In this document: positions 21,041-33,800 of the stretch, piece after piece
Numbering within the stretch: position 1 is the first letter of the stretch
Layout: the number at the start of each line of letters is the position of its first letter
From: Thunnus maccoyii
Taxonomy: Eukaryota > Chordata > Actinopteri > Scombriformes > Scombridae
Reading direction: 5' to 3'
NCBI RefSeq assembly: GCF_910596095.1
Contig: NC_056550.1
Span: 27,395,001 to 27,459,000, forward strand
Length of the DNA: 64,000 bases
Position numbers and translations under genes: made by a program
Notes under the pieces: generated by a model
The model's input: the letters and a program-made list of their open reading frames with translations, nothing else
What the model was told of the DNA's origin: nothing
The model's database searches: none

Positions 21041-23290
21041 CGCCCTTCAGTTAACCGTGTGAATATGTAAATAACGACTCAAAGAGACGTTTTTCGGTTC
21101 GGCTCACATTGGGAACACGGACACGGTGTTTTCAGCTCGTTGAACTACAGTTTACGTCCAACGGTTATAGACGTTAACGGCAGCCAGACGTTCGCCGTAG
21201 GTGGCAGTTAACGCTGGAGCCGCAAAAACAGCGATTTAACTACGAATTTCTATAAGTTAAACGCTGACAATATCAACCGGAATAATAAAGAGGTCGTAAA
21301 AAATCATATAAATGCTAAGTTGTGGTTGATAAGATGTGCGCTGCTGCCGATAAGCAAGAAAAAACCTCAAAACGTCCAGATTTGTTATCCAGATTTGAGT
21401 TGCGGTGTCTGGGCCTGAGCCTGGCCTGCCTGCCTGCCTGCCTGCAACACCGAGACGTCAGAAAACTTCTCAGCCCTCGCAGAAAGTTTATAACAGCTCA
21501 TGTAAGAAACTCACTTTGGTCATTTGGTGAAGTCGGTGCTCCTCCGGTGGGTCATGTTTACAGATCCGCGGTAGACGTTGTTTTTGTCCCGGTGGTGTCC
21601 GCTCGGAAAGTGTCCCGCCGACCACACCTGACTGTCTGCAGCTGATGACCCACTCTCATCATCTGATGCTGCCTTCACGTCATGTGGGGGAAATTCAACA
21701 TCTCGTGCTGCCTTCACGTCATGTTGGGAACAGCGTTGCGAGATAGGAGATGTTAAAATTATCGTATTTTGAGGAAATTTATCGTACGCGAGTCATAAAG
21801 AAGAGAACAAAGAGGCGTAAATGTGTAATTTCAGTAAACGCGGTCTGCTGCTGCTGCCTGTTCCGGCTGCAACACGTGCTGCATTCACGGACGTGCCATA
21901 AAGTCGGTCACAAATATGAATCAAAATATCGTATCAAAGGAGGCATATCGGAGAAAAAATGCACGCTTGAAGCTATTTAGATAGTGTGACGTTTAGATGT
22001 TGCTCTGGAAATCCAGGCTACTGTCCAGTTTGTTGTGTCTTTCCCCTGTGCTGTAGATGTGAGTTTTTTATTTTCCCACAGCACTGGAAGGCAGCAATAG
22101 ACGCAACCTGTGGGACGCAGCACGTACAGGTTGCCCTGAACTAATACCAAGTGTAACAAAATGATCAAATCATCGTACATTATGGGACTTTTGGCATTAT
22201 TGATCGAGCGTCGTACAAAATTATCGTACCGATACGGTAATTATCGCTGTGAGGGGAAAACTGCCATCATATGATGATGCCTTCGCGTCATGTGGGAAAA
22301 ACCGACACCGCGATTAAATGAACCAGAATCTTTGACGCATTAATTTGACCATTTTATACATTTTTTTAGACTTGAATGAAAAATTATCTATTGTGTAAAA
22401 ATCATTATAATATTATAATTAAGTGTAAAAATGTCATTATGTGTTTTGATAAATATAACATTGAATTGTAAACTTATTTATTTTATATGGTGAATGTCAT
22501 ATACATAAATACAATAAACGCAAGTAATTTCACTGGATTACTGTTAATTTAGAGAATATATTAAGAACATAAACTGTCCAACTGACAGTGAACTCTTTAA
22601 AGAAGTGTTTTTTAATATATAATTTTCTTTACATTAATTAAGTTTATTTATCCCAATTGTTTCTTTGTAATTGCTATTTATTTAAATTCATTTCCTTGTT
22701 TCTTTGTGTACCATTATGTTGAGCATGTGTCTGCACTGTTTGTATATTTTTACAGTAATTATTTATTTATGTATTTCTATTTATTGTCAAACTCAGATGA
22801 GTTTTTGTATTTTAGTTGGTTAAATAAAGTTTTTTTTAAAAAAAAAAAAAAAAAAAAGCTTGACACAAGCTAAATATCCTCTTATTTATTTTTATTTTTA
22901 AAACAATGTTTAGTTCTTTTAAGGTTGTACACAAATCATACAACTAAACATAACAAAAGGGTCAAAAACATTTAATCAAGACATATAAACATCCATCATC
23001 TTTTTCAAAGGTTTCAAAATTTTAGTTTTGATACTTTAAGTGTATTTAGTGATAAAACTGCAGGACATTTTACATCAATCAATCTGAGAGACTCACAGCT
23101 GTCCTTCATGTTTTAGGGTTTAAACAGTTTTAACTAAAACTGTTCAGTTAAAGTTTGATTTTACATCTGTGACTCATGTGTGAGATGAAACCAGCAGTGA
23201 AACCACACCCAACACCCAGTTTCACCATTACAACAGCAGCCCAGCGTCCAGTCACACTCAACAATACTGAGTAATTGAGAAATATTCCCG

Positions 23291-23294
<4 letters not shown>

Positions 23295-23347
<53 letters not shown>

Positions 23348-23440
23348 CTCACACTCACACACACTCACACACACACTCTCTCCCACACACACACACTCAC
23401 ACACACACACACTCTCTCTCTCACCCACACACACACACAC
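23295..23440. repeat. CA/CT compound microsatellite
   Basis: A long CA run followed by mixed CA and CTCT tracts over about 145 bp. Confidence 0.95.
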
Positions 23441-23913
23441 GGAGCTCCAACATGTTGAGAAAATAGCAGAAATTTATTGGAGTTCTTTCTGTCACAGTTT
23501 CATGAGTAAACTAGTAGAATAATCAGCTTCTAAAGTAACTTAACTAGTAACTTAAACTGCACATCGAACTAAACTGAAACCAGAAAATTAATCTGCAACA
23601 ATAAATGATTATTTAAATTATGTTTCAAACAAAACACATTTGCTGGTTCCAGCATCAAATATGTGATAAAGGACTGAATATTTTTGTGTTTTTAACTATT
23701 ATTTGGACAAAACAAGACAGTCAAAGATGTTTTTGCACTCTGGGAAACTGTTTTCCATTAACTGATGTTTTATTGGGTTTTAAAAAAAAAAAACCTACAA
23801 AGTATTTAGTAGATTAATCTGAATGAAGCCACAGACGCCTGCTGAGAAATGACATCACAGATGAATCATTCATCAACATTTATGACTAGAATCATTGATA
23901 ACAGACTAGAATC

Positions 23914-24150
23914 TAAGGCTGCTGAGTCATTTTCATTATTGATTAGTTAGTTTGCTCTATAAAATATCAGAAAACGGTGAAAAACGTCTCCAAATATCTT
24001 GTTTTGTCCACAACAAAGATCTTCAGTTGACTGTCTAAAGAAGCTGCGATCAGAGAATTTCTTCTTAAAAAATGACTCAAAACAATTGATCGATTATTAA
24101 AAGAGTTCATTTTCTGTTGATAACTGATCGATCGATCGTTGCAGCTCTAC
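23914..24150. repeat. TGCAACTAACGATT-type foldback MITE
   Basis: Starts aaggctgctgagtcatttt, contains ctataaaatatcagaaaacg, the tcttgttttgtccacaac block and aaaaaatgactcaaaac, and ends gatcgttgcagctctac. Near full length and non-coding. Confidence 0.75.
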
Positions 24151-24396
24151 TGGAATCATCAGTGCATTTGTCATTTCTGACAGTTTATAGATAAAATTAT
24201 TAATATCTTCCTCACGCCGTCAGTATCACTGCGTTTCTGCTCGTCTCAACGTTTAATTTATCGTCTGTTTACTGATGTTCGTCTGCAGGTTTCATTCATA
24301 ATAAAAGAATCTGTTTGTAAAGTCGGCGGTTGAAGACGTTCGGTTCGTCGCCACCGAAACAACAAAATTCCACACAAATAAAATGTACAATTGCCT

Positions 24397-24402
24397 TTTA
24401 TT
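24397..24402 (-). terminator. srrm2: Poly(A) signal of srrm2
   Basis: AATAAA on the minus strand about 460 bp past the srrm2 stop codon, in an AT-rich stretch. It is the first canonical signal I find after the stop. Confidence 0.6.
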
Positions 24403-24860
24403 ATTATTAACCATATTCAACAAAGAAATTAACCACATGTTGCAGTTTCTGCTCACATTAAATGGAAATCATGTATCTGTCACATGATAATAACTAAAAT
24501 ACAGACAGCTCATATCTACAGGTAGAATGCAACAAACAGTACAGATACAGAGAAACATTGTTAGTTTTATTTAACTGTGTTTGTGTGTTTTTGTTTGTAC
24601 GTTTCTTATTTCAGCTCATAAAAAGAAATGTACAAGCCAGCCGCCTTTGGTCGTCGCTGCTTAGAAAACAAAAACACCTCGTCGGTTCCCGTGTTGGCGT
24701 CTCTCTCGGAAACCGACGCGAGTCCCCCGCCCCCCCCTCCCCTCCCCCGGAAACGTTCCCGGATGTGCATCTACCGAGCGCTGGCTGTGAAGTCCGTGTT
24801 GTGAGTCCAGTTTCCAGCCGACAGGAAGTGAAGTGAAGCGTCTCCCCCGTCGTCGTCGGC

Positions 24861-27800
24861 TCATTTCCTTCGTCTGCTGCTTGACGAGCGGCTGGGCGAC
24901 TGTCTGCTGCCGCTCCTGATCAGAGAGGAAACAAAGAAGCGTCGTCACCGAGGACGTCGAGTGTTCAATCGACTTTATTAACATGGCAACCTGCAGCTTT
25001 CATGCAACATTAAATGAATAAAAACACATTTGCCTGGAGGCTCCAACATAAACTGTATCAAGTCAGAATGTTTACATGCACATAATCATCATCTGATTAA
25101 CTGGACATTAGGATCATACTGCTGTTTACATGGTTTTTACTTTCTACATACAGTAAATCACTTTCTTTCTGTGTTCAAACAATATGACGAAAACAATCAT
25201 TCCTTCGAGTTTCATCATGATAATGAACCTCAAACACACTTTGATCCTCATATTTCTAATGGCAGACGTTCATCAGCAGTTTTCTGCCTCAGTGCAAGAA
25301 CAAGATATTTAAAAAAAACACTTTTAGACAAGAGACGCAAAGCTGATACGAGACGAGGAGGAAACTTGTCCAAAGGTCAAAACCTGATATCTAGACAGCC
25401 AACTACTCAATATGAGATTAGTTTCATTATCAATTCATTTGCCAATTATTGTCCTGATTCATCAAATAAGTCATTTTGTCTATAAAATGTCACATAATAG
25501 TGAAAAATGCCTGTTTTAATCTCCCAGAGAGTCGAAGGTGAAAATATTCACTTTACAAGGATATAAAACACAATAAAGCAGCAAATCTTCACGTTTGACA
25601 GACTGGAACCAGTTCAGCTTCCAGAATCAATACAACGATTAACTTCATTATCAAAACAGCTGCTGATTCGTTTCCCGTCAATCGACTAATCGTTAAAATG
25701 AACTAAACGTTGCAACATGACGTCTGTAAACTGTGACGCTCGAACCTTCGAACAGCAGCTCACAGTCAACAAGAACCAACAACGAATCCTAACGAGGTTT
25801 TCTGTTAACGACAAACCTCTTCGTTTATCTAATCTGGTTTCCAGGTTCAGGAATCAAACTACATTAAACTGTAAACTGATCAACTTTTATTCAACGTCTA
25901 GACGACAAGAAGCTGCTTTTATTCATTTTTTTCCAAACCTCTGTTCTGGTTTAAACTGGTGCATGTAAACAGACTGGCAGGGTTCTGGTTCTGGTTCTGT
26001 GAAGGTGTGCGTGAGTATCTACAGACCTGCGGCCGGGCGAGGACGGCGCCGCTCTCATGTATCTTGGAGGAGAATAACTGAGCGAGCGAGAATCTCTCAG
26101 CGAATCAGCAGGAACCCTCTGAGGCCGAGCAGGACTGAGAGGAAACACAAACACAATCAGACACCAGCAGCTGCAGACGGAGTCCGACAAGGATCAATTC
26201 TGCTGATCAATACCACTCGATCATATCTGTAAACATCTAAAAACATCTATAAACAACTATAAACAACTCGTCCTGCTCACATTAACTCACAAATGCATCC
26301 AGTCATATTTAGATCGACGTTAAGTGTTTAAAAAAGGAGCAAAATGATGAGTGGAGCTGCAGCGATTGATCCATCAGCAGAAAATTGATCTGCAACTATT
26401 TTAATAATCGAATAATCGTTAGTGATTTTTCACTCTTGAAGATCTTTATGTTCAGTTATTTATTTCATCTTTGACTCTGGGAGGTTATAACAGACATGTT
26501 TACAGCCTGTCTGGTGAGATCTGACTGTTTCAGAATGACATCAGCTGATATTCAGTTTATTTAAAACACCTCAACCATGGGGGGGGGGGGTTTGCATTTC
26601 TGTAAATCAACTTTTAAGCGCTCGGCACAGGATACGTCCTGGAATAAATGGAGCTTTAATCACTGAGGTTGTTTCTTTTACTTCTTTTAGTTGGAAGAAA
26701 ACAGTCACACAAACAACCTCGATACAAAACAACAGGAGATTTATTCACTCATCATCATTTATACTCTGATCAAGTTGAGTCATCTTTGTTTTAAAACGTA
26801 ATTTTTCAATCTTTTTCTATGTTTGTGAACGCAGCTTGAACTAAAGAGTTCAATTTTAAATAAAGCAAATCTTCTAATATGATACATGTGATTGTGTTTT
26901 TCTCACCAAGTTAACAGTTCAAGATGTTTCTTTTAAATTTCACAGATTTTATACAAAACAAAAAACTTTCTCTTGACTATTGTTCACGTAGCAGGAAGCT
27001 GATCTGTGTGTTTGCAGCACATTTAGACAAACTGCATCGTCACTATGATCACTTTTAACCAAACATCTACTAGTTATTTTGTGTATATTTGTATATTTGC
27101 ATGTTGTTATTTAAACCTGTCGAGGGACGACGGATGTAAATTAGCATTTCTTGCTAACTCCAGCATGTTTACATGTTGTATTTTATATTTTAATGTTCAT
27201 TAATGTTGCTCAGTCTGTATCAAATAAACAAATAAACAAATAAACATGAATGAATAATTACCTCTTTTTCTTTGTGTCCTTCTCAGTCTCTGATGAGGAG
27301 GATGAAGAAGCCGAGCTCTGAGCTTTGGTGGTCCTGTTAACAGAAATTAGCACAGTTATATAATTAAGTGATTACTTTATGATTCATCTGTAGAACAATT
27401 GATTAATTATTTGATTTTATAGATAAAAATATTCTGCATGTCTAGTTTTAAATTATACACCAGACCATAAACAAACAAACAAAGATGTCATTTATCTTCC
27501 CGCCTCCAGCTCACCCTTTTTCTTGCTCTGCTTCAGAGTCGGAGCTGTCTGAAGAGGAGGACGAGGAGGAGGACGAAGATGAAGACGAGGAGGAGGAAGA
27601 GGAGCTGGAGCTGCTGCTTCTGCCGCCTTTCTTGTTAGCGTTGGCCTCCTTCCCGTTGACGGCGCTCTCGCTCCTGACCGGCTGCTCCGGCGAATGAGGG
27701 GCTGCTGGTGGCGACTGCTTCCTGCTCGGACCTCGTGACGACTGCTTGGGTTCTGATTGGCTGCCGGCCGGCGACCTCCTGGAGGTCACGTCGGAGCGTC

Positions 27801-30800
27801 TGGACTCCGACTGCTGGGAGCCGCGCGAACCTGAAGACGGAGCCTGCGAAGAGGAGGAGGAACGATGTTTCTGCTCCTCTCGTCTCTTCTCGTCCTCTCG
27901 CTCCGTCCTCCTGTCTCTCTCCGTCGGCGCTTTCGTGGTGTCTTTCCTCTCGCGGGCAGGTGAAGGCGAGGACGAAGAGGAAGAGGAGGAGCTGGAGGAA
28001 GAGGAGGAGGACGAGGATCGGCGGGGTTGTTGGGGAGCCTCTTTTAGGCGCGCTTGCTCCTTTTCCCTTTCTCTCTCTTTCTCTACCTCCCTCTGCCTGA
28101 TCCTCTCGCGTTCCCTCTCTCGCTCTCGCTCTCGGGAGAGCGAGCGACTGCTCCTCCTCCTCCGCTGAGGAGACGGCGAGCGGCGAGACCTGAGACACAA
28201 AACACACAGTTGATTTTCAGAACGATGCATTAACTGAACAACAAAAACAAAGGGTGACGTGTGAAATGACCCAGTTACTAACAGACTGGATGTTTTATCT
28301 GATCATATTAATATTTCATCTTAAAAGACAAACAATAAACAGACGTTAGACAATATAAATATGAAGAGCAGACAGGAAGAAAATATAACTTTCCTTAAAG
28401 AGTCTGTGCTGTTGATTGACACCCAGAGCTGAAACAAGTACTCGATCAATCAGCAGCTCTTTTGATAATTGATTAATGGTTTTACAGTCATTTTACAAAC
28501 AAACTGTTTTTCTATTTCTAGCTTTTATTTGCTGCTTTCTGTCAAAGCAAACTAAACATTTTTGGGCTTTAATTGAACAAAACAAAGCTTGAGGAAAGTG
28601 ACATTTAACAGACTGAATGATTAATAGATTAATCAAGAATAAAAAACGATCTGATCGATTGATAATGAAAACGACAAGGGTGATCATGGTTTCACAAAAG
28701 CCTCAGGCTGCATTCACACCAAATCAGGCGGTGCGGCTAAAACGCCAGTCGTCCCGTTCATTTGAATGGGGGTAGTGCGGCTTGGCTGCGGCTGTTTTAG
28801 CCGCTGCGGCCGGAAAGTTGAGCCAGAGTCAACTTCTGGAGAAACGCGACCTGACGTCACTGCGGCTGAAGGCTGCGGTGACCAATCACAGCGGGAGATC
28901 AGACTGACAAGAGTTGTAAACTCTGCCATGAGGGAGGACAAAGACGTTACTAGGACGAGGGGAGGACGTTTCTCTTCACTTGATAACGTTAAAAGTAAAG
29001 TTAGATTTTGCTGTCGGCTTCCCGACTCATTTTAAAAACAAAGACGAGAGAGAGAGAGCAGCTGTGGTCGAGCGAGCTAGAGAGTGAATGAAGAGAGGGA
29101 GCGCTAGTAGCGAGAAAGCCGGTGAATCAGATCAATAAAAAGGTTATTTTCTGATTGTTTCACAGCGGTTACATTGTAGAGCACAAATAAACACACCCAC
29201 ACCCCCCCAGCACACCTCCGCTCAACCCTGAGGCTGAGCGCAGCACCGCCTGATTTGGTGTGAATGCAGACTATGATGCAAACTTAAATGTCTTGTTTTG
29301 TCCACAACCTGAAGATAAATATTCACATTTAAGAAGCTGCAACCAGAGAATCCAAAATATCAAAATATCTGGCAGTACTTTTGTTTTTCGTTTTCTGTCG
29401 ATTGACTAATTAAAAGACTGATCGTTGCAGCTCTAATAACCGCTAGTAGTAATAAACGGAATCCTTATTCAGGCAGAATAGTGACTTGTTGGAGTCCTGC
29501 TCATGTTTGTAAGAACCACTAGTTGCATCTCTGTAATAAACCAAACGAAAGGACATCAGGGACGACAGAAATGTCCCAGATGTCCTTGAGTTCAGATACA
29601 AAGTGATTTGACATCTTCTCAGTAAATTGAACTGTGAATATGTGCGTGCAGGTTCTTATCTCACCTGCTTGGGGGGCTGCGCCTCCTCGGGCTTCTGGAT
29701 CTGGATCTGCTCCTCCTGGCGACCCGCTCGCGTTCTCTGTCTCTGTCCCTCTCTCTGTTCCTCTCTCTGTCCTTCTCGCTCTCCCTCTCTCTCTCCCTCT
29801 GCCGGTCTGACCAGGCCGGAGGAGGGGAGGCTCTCCTGGATCGGGGCGGGGCTTCCTGATATTGCCTCGGCGGAGTGCGACGGGCCGGGGAGGCGGTGGA
29901 GGTTTTCTGGGGCGGAGAGCGTGACCTCCTGGCTGACGGGCTAGACCTCGCCGCCGGTCTCCTGGCTGCTGTGTCCCTGTCCCTCCCTCTCTCCCGCTCC
30001 ACGGCTCTCGCCTCAGTTTCGGCGGGGGAGTACCTGTCCCCTCTGCTGGCGTCTCGTCTGTTGGAGGGGGAAGGAGGCGGGCTCGGGCTGTCCATCTGTG
30101 TGGGACTGTATCGCTCCTGACCTTTTGTCCGGGGCGGGTAACTCTCAGACGGAGCAGGAGCTCTGTGTGGCGGTCTTTCCCTCTCTGACGGCGCATGTTT
30201 GACTCCTCCTCCTCCTTCTCTCTCCTTCTGGGATCGTCGAGGGGCGTCGCCCTCGGAGGCGGAGGCGGGACTTTCCTTTCTACCGTTGGCTATATACCTT
30301 TGAACCGCCGCTCCGATGGCAGACGGCGCGCTTTTCGTGGGGCTACCTTTCTCCTTCCCTGCCGCCTTCTTCCCTTTGCCCTCGTCTTCGGAGGACGAGG
30401 ACGAAGAAGAAGATGAGGATGAAGAAGAAGAGGAGGAGGAGGAAGAATCGCTGTCGCTATCGCTGCCGCTACTGCTGCTGCTGCTACCGCTGCTACTGCT
30501 GCTGCTGCTCTCTCTCTTTTTCTCGGCCTGTTTCGTCTTTTCTTCCCGTTTCTCCGTCCTCGGAGGGCTCCTCGTCTTCTCCCGCCTCTCGTTCGCTTCC
30601 GGTCTTTCGCTCCTGCTTTTCTCCGCGGGTCTGGATCCGTCCCGCCTGACGGCCTCGTCTCTCCTTCGCTGCGCGTCTTGTTCTCTCTGCTTGTTCAGAT
30701 GCTGCCTGTCCCTCTCCTTCGCCGCGCTCTCCCTGTCTTTCTCTCTCCTCCTCTCGTCCTCCCTCTCTCTTTGACGCCCGTTGACGGCGGGCGAGCGAGA

Positions 30801-33800
30801 GGCGGGCGACGGAGAAGCTCGCGGCGGGTGCGCGTCTCTCCTTCTGTCGTTTTTCTGTTGGGGAGGAGGAGACGCCTCTCTCTCCGGTCTCTTCCCCGTC
30901 TCTTTCTTTTTCTCGCCGTCGTACGGGTGCGGATCTCGCTCCGTCCTGCGCTCCCTGTCTCCGCTCCTCTCTCTCGCCCTCGCCCTCTCCGGCGGTGGAG
31001 GAGGTGAAGGGGACGAGGAGTCGTGTCTCGTCTTTTTGTCCCATTTGTTCCTCTCTCTCTCCTGATCGGCGTCTCTGCTCCTCGCCCTCCTGGTCTCTGG
31101 TTTAGGAGGAGGTGGAGGCGAAGGAGACGGGGAAGAGGAGGAGTCATGTCTGGTCCTGTGGGGAACGCTCTCCTTTCCTTTGTCTTTTTCCCGCTTTTCT
31201 CTGCTTCTTGAACGCCTCCCTTTCTCCACCTCTCCTCTGCTCCTCGAACGCCTCCCTCTCTCCATTTCTCTGCTTCTTGAACGCCTCCCTTTCTCCACCT
31301 CTCCTCTGCTCCTTGAACGCCTCCCTCTCTCCATTTCTCTGCTTTTTGAACGCCTCCCTCTCTCCATTTCTCTGCTCCTTGAACGCATCCCTCGCTTGTT
31401 GTCTCTGCTTCGGGAGCGCCTCCCTTTTTCTTTCTCCATTTCTCTGCTCCTCGAACGCCTCCCTCTCTCTCTCTCGTTCTCTCGACTCCTCGATCGCCTC
31501 CCTTTCTCCATCTCCCTGCCTCTCTGTTTCTCCTTTTCTTTGCTTCTGGAACGCCTCCCTTTCTCCCTCTCGTTTTCTACGCTCCTCGAACGCCTCCTCT
31601 TCTCCATCTCTCTGCTTCTGGAGCGCCTCCCTTTCTCCCTCTCCTTCTCTCTGCTTCTTGAACGCCTCCCTTTCTCGCTCTCCCTCTGTTTGCTTCGGGA
31701 TCGCCTCCCTTTCTCCCTCTCTCCGCTCCGTGAATGTCTGCTTTTCTCCGTCTGTGGCGCCGGCGACGGGGACGAAGAGTCGTGTCTCCTCTTGGTGGAC
31801 GTCTTGTCCGTCGCGCTCGTCCGCTCTTTTTCTCTCTCGACATTGAGCCTCTTCTAGACGACAAAGGAAAGATTTTGTTGGTTTAATATCACAATTTCAT
31901 GATTTGTTTAGGATGCTATGAGGAGAAGAAACATCGTTACCCCTTCTCCTCCCTGACGATGAGGGCTCTGCTCCTCGTAGCCTCGTCTCCTCCTGTCCGG
32001 TGATCTCCCCTTTCTTCCTTCGTCAGCTTTTCTCAACGTTTGGTCCTGCTGACGTGACCTCGGTGGAGCTGGAGACTGGCTGTTGATATGAAACGGGACA
32101 TAAAAAGGTTCAGTATGCTTCAAATGAACTGATTTGTGCAAAGGCAGAGCAAAAAGTCTATTATCATAGAGAGGCGATCAATCAAACAAATGAAAGACTT
32201 TCATACATTTAAGGCTGCAACTAACCGTTATTTTCATTATCAATAAATATGTTGATTATTCAAATCATTGTTTTGTCAATGATGTTAAAATAAATAGTGG
32301 AAAAAAGGCATTCAGGATTTCTCAGAGTCCACTGTGATGTCTTTACTTTGCTTGTTTTGTCTGATTAACAGTCCAAAAGCTTAAGATTCAATTTACTGCT
32401 GCAAAGAAAAACAGGAAATTGTCACATTTAAGAAGTTGGAACCAACAAACGTTTTTGGCATTTTTGCTTAAAAAAAATGACTGAAACAATTGATCAAAAT
32501 AGTTGCAGGTTAATTTTCTTTGGAATAACTAATCAATTCATTGACTAATTGTTGCAGCTCTTAACACATTGACGGTGTTCTTCGTTAAACACACGTGAAG
32601 CGACACAAGTAGTTTTGTGAAGTGAGAGAAGTTCAAACTCTGCACACTGGATCCACATGGCGAGCCGGGGCTAACGTTAGCTAACCTCCCAGCTAACGTT
32701 AGCTGAGATGCTAGCGGAGGGTTAGTCAGAGCGTGACCGGAGGGAAGCACAGCCAGCTACCCTCTCAGCTAACGTTAGCCCCCCGGCTCTCCATGTGGAT
32801 CCAACCGGAGCACCAAGCTCCGGTTTGTTATTCAGGTTAAAAAGAGGGAAGAAGCAGCTGGTCTGACGGGCAGCTTGAGTGAAGCGGAGCCTGCGGAGGA
32901 AACACCGGGACCGCCGGGGTGAGACAGTCTGTGGAGGGAAGCACAGTCAGGCGGCAAAGGAGAAGGCGACATATCAGCCTCCCATAATCGGCCTATATTT
33001 CATTTCAGAGCTTTTATCGGCCGATGACGTGCCGATAATATCGTGCATCCCTATTTTACACCAAAAACATTTGAACTCTGAAAATGTGACATATTTTACT
33101 ATAAAATGACTTTACTTCCAGTTTTATCCCAACCGTCTGTGGCTTCACTTGCTCTCGAGTTTTATCCCCGCCAGACGTTTCTGTCCAGATATTCTGGAGC
33201 CAATAGTTGGTGAATAACCTTAAAACGTGCTGCTCCACCGTACAAGGACTTAAAACCAAATCTGAACAAGTCTGATGGTTCGATACAAACTGGGTCACCT
33301 TTAACTCACAACTCTAGTTTCTGGTGATATTTTGGTTTCATACCTGCGAGCGGAGCTGGAGGAGACGCTCCTCTGTCGCTTTGTTTTCGGAGGACTCGTG
33401 CTTTCACTCTGCTTTCTTTTCTTCTTTGAAACTTTGTGCTTCTCGTCGGAGGAACTTTAAAAAGGGAGACGAGCGGAGGAGAGTTAACGAGGTTCTCAGG
33501 TTTGATGAATATCCAGGAAAATTTAAAAAGCAACACTTTTAAAATCTACGTTTGTCAGACAAAAGAACCATCCAGTTCCCTTCTGTGTCAGGACAAGAAG
33601 AAAGCCACACTACTCTGTTAAAAGCTGAAGAAACAGACACCTACCTGTCTTCTTCTTCCTCGTCTTCTGACACGTCACTGAAATAGAAAATTCTTCCCGT
33701 TAAATCTCACCTTCAAAAGTGCAAAACATGAAATACTCAGATGTAGAGAAGAGCTCAGTGGTGGAATACCGTTTCTTTTTCTTCTTCTTGGATTTCTTTT

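Larger units (their letters stand above)
21041..24380. other. Gene-free intergenic region between rab35 and srrm2
   Basis: Holds a thrice-repeated motif (tgctgccttcacgtcatgt and variants near 21667, 21709 and 22276), an A-rich tail after aataaagttt near 22825-22857 that looks like a retroposed 3' end, and simple repeats. Open frames of about 60-107 codons here show no recognisable protein. Confidence 0.5.

Noticed and set aside
25030..25485. 151-codon plus-strand frame
   Set aside because: Overlaps a decayed MITE and lies antisense in an srrm2 intron; no recognisable protein.
27635..28207. 190-codon alternative minus frame and the plus-strand frames over srrm2 exon 10
   Set aside because: Low-complexity codon repeats keep several frames open; only one frame joins both neighbouring exons in phase.
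31112..31857. Plus-strand frames of 225-244 codons (LLERLPFS repeats)
   Set aside because: Antisense shadow of the srrm2 RS repeat; the minus strand carries the splice-consistent coding sequence.
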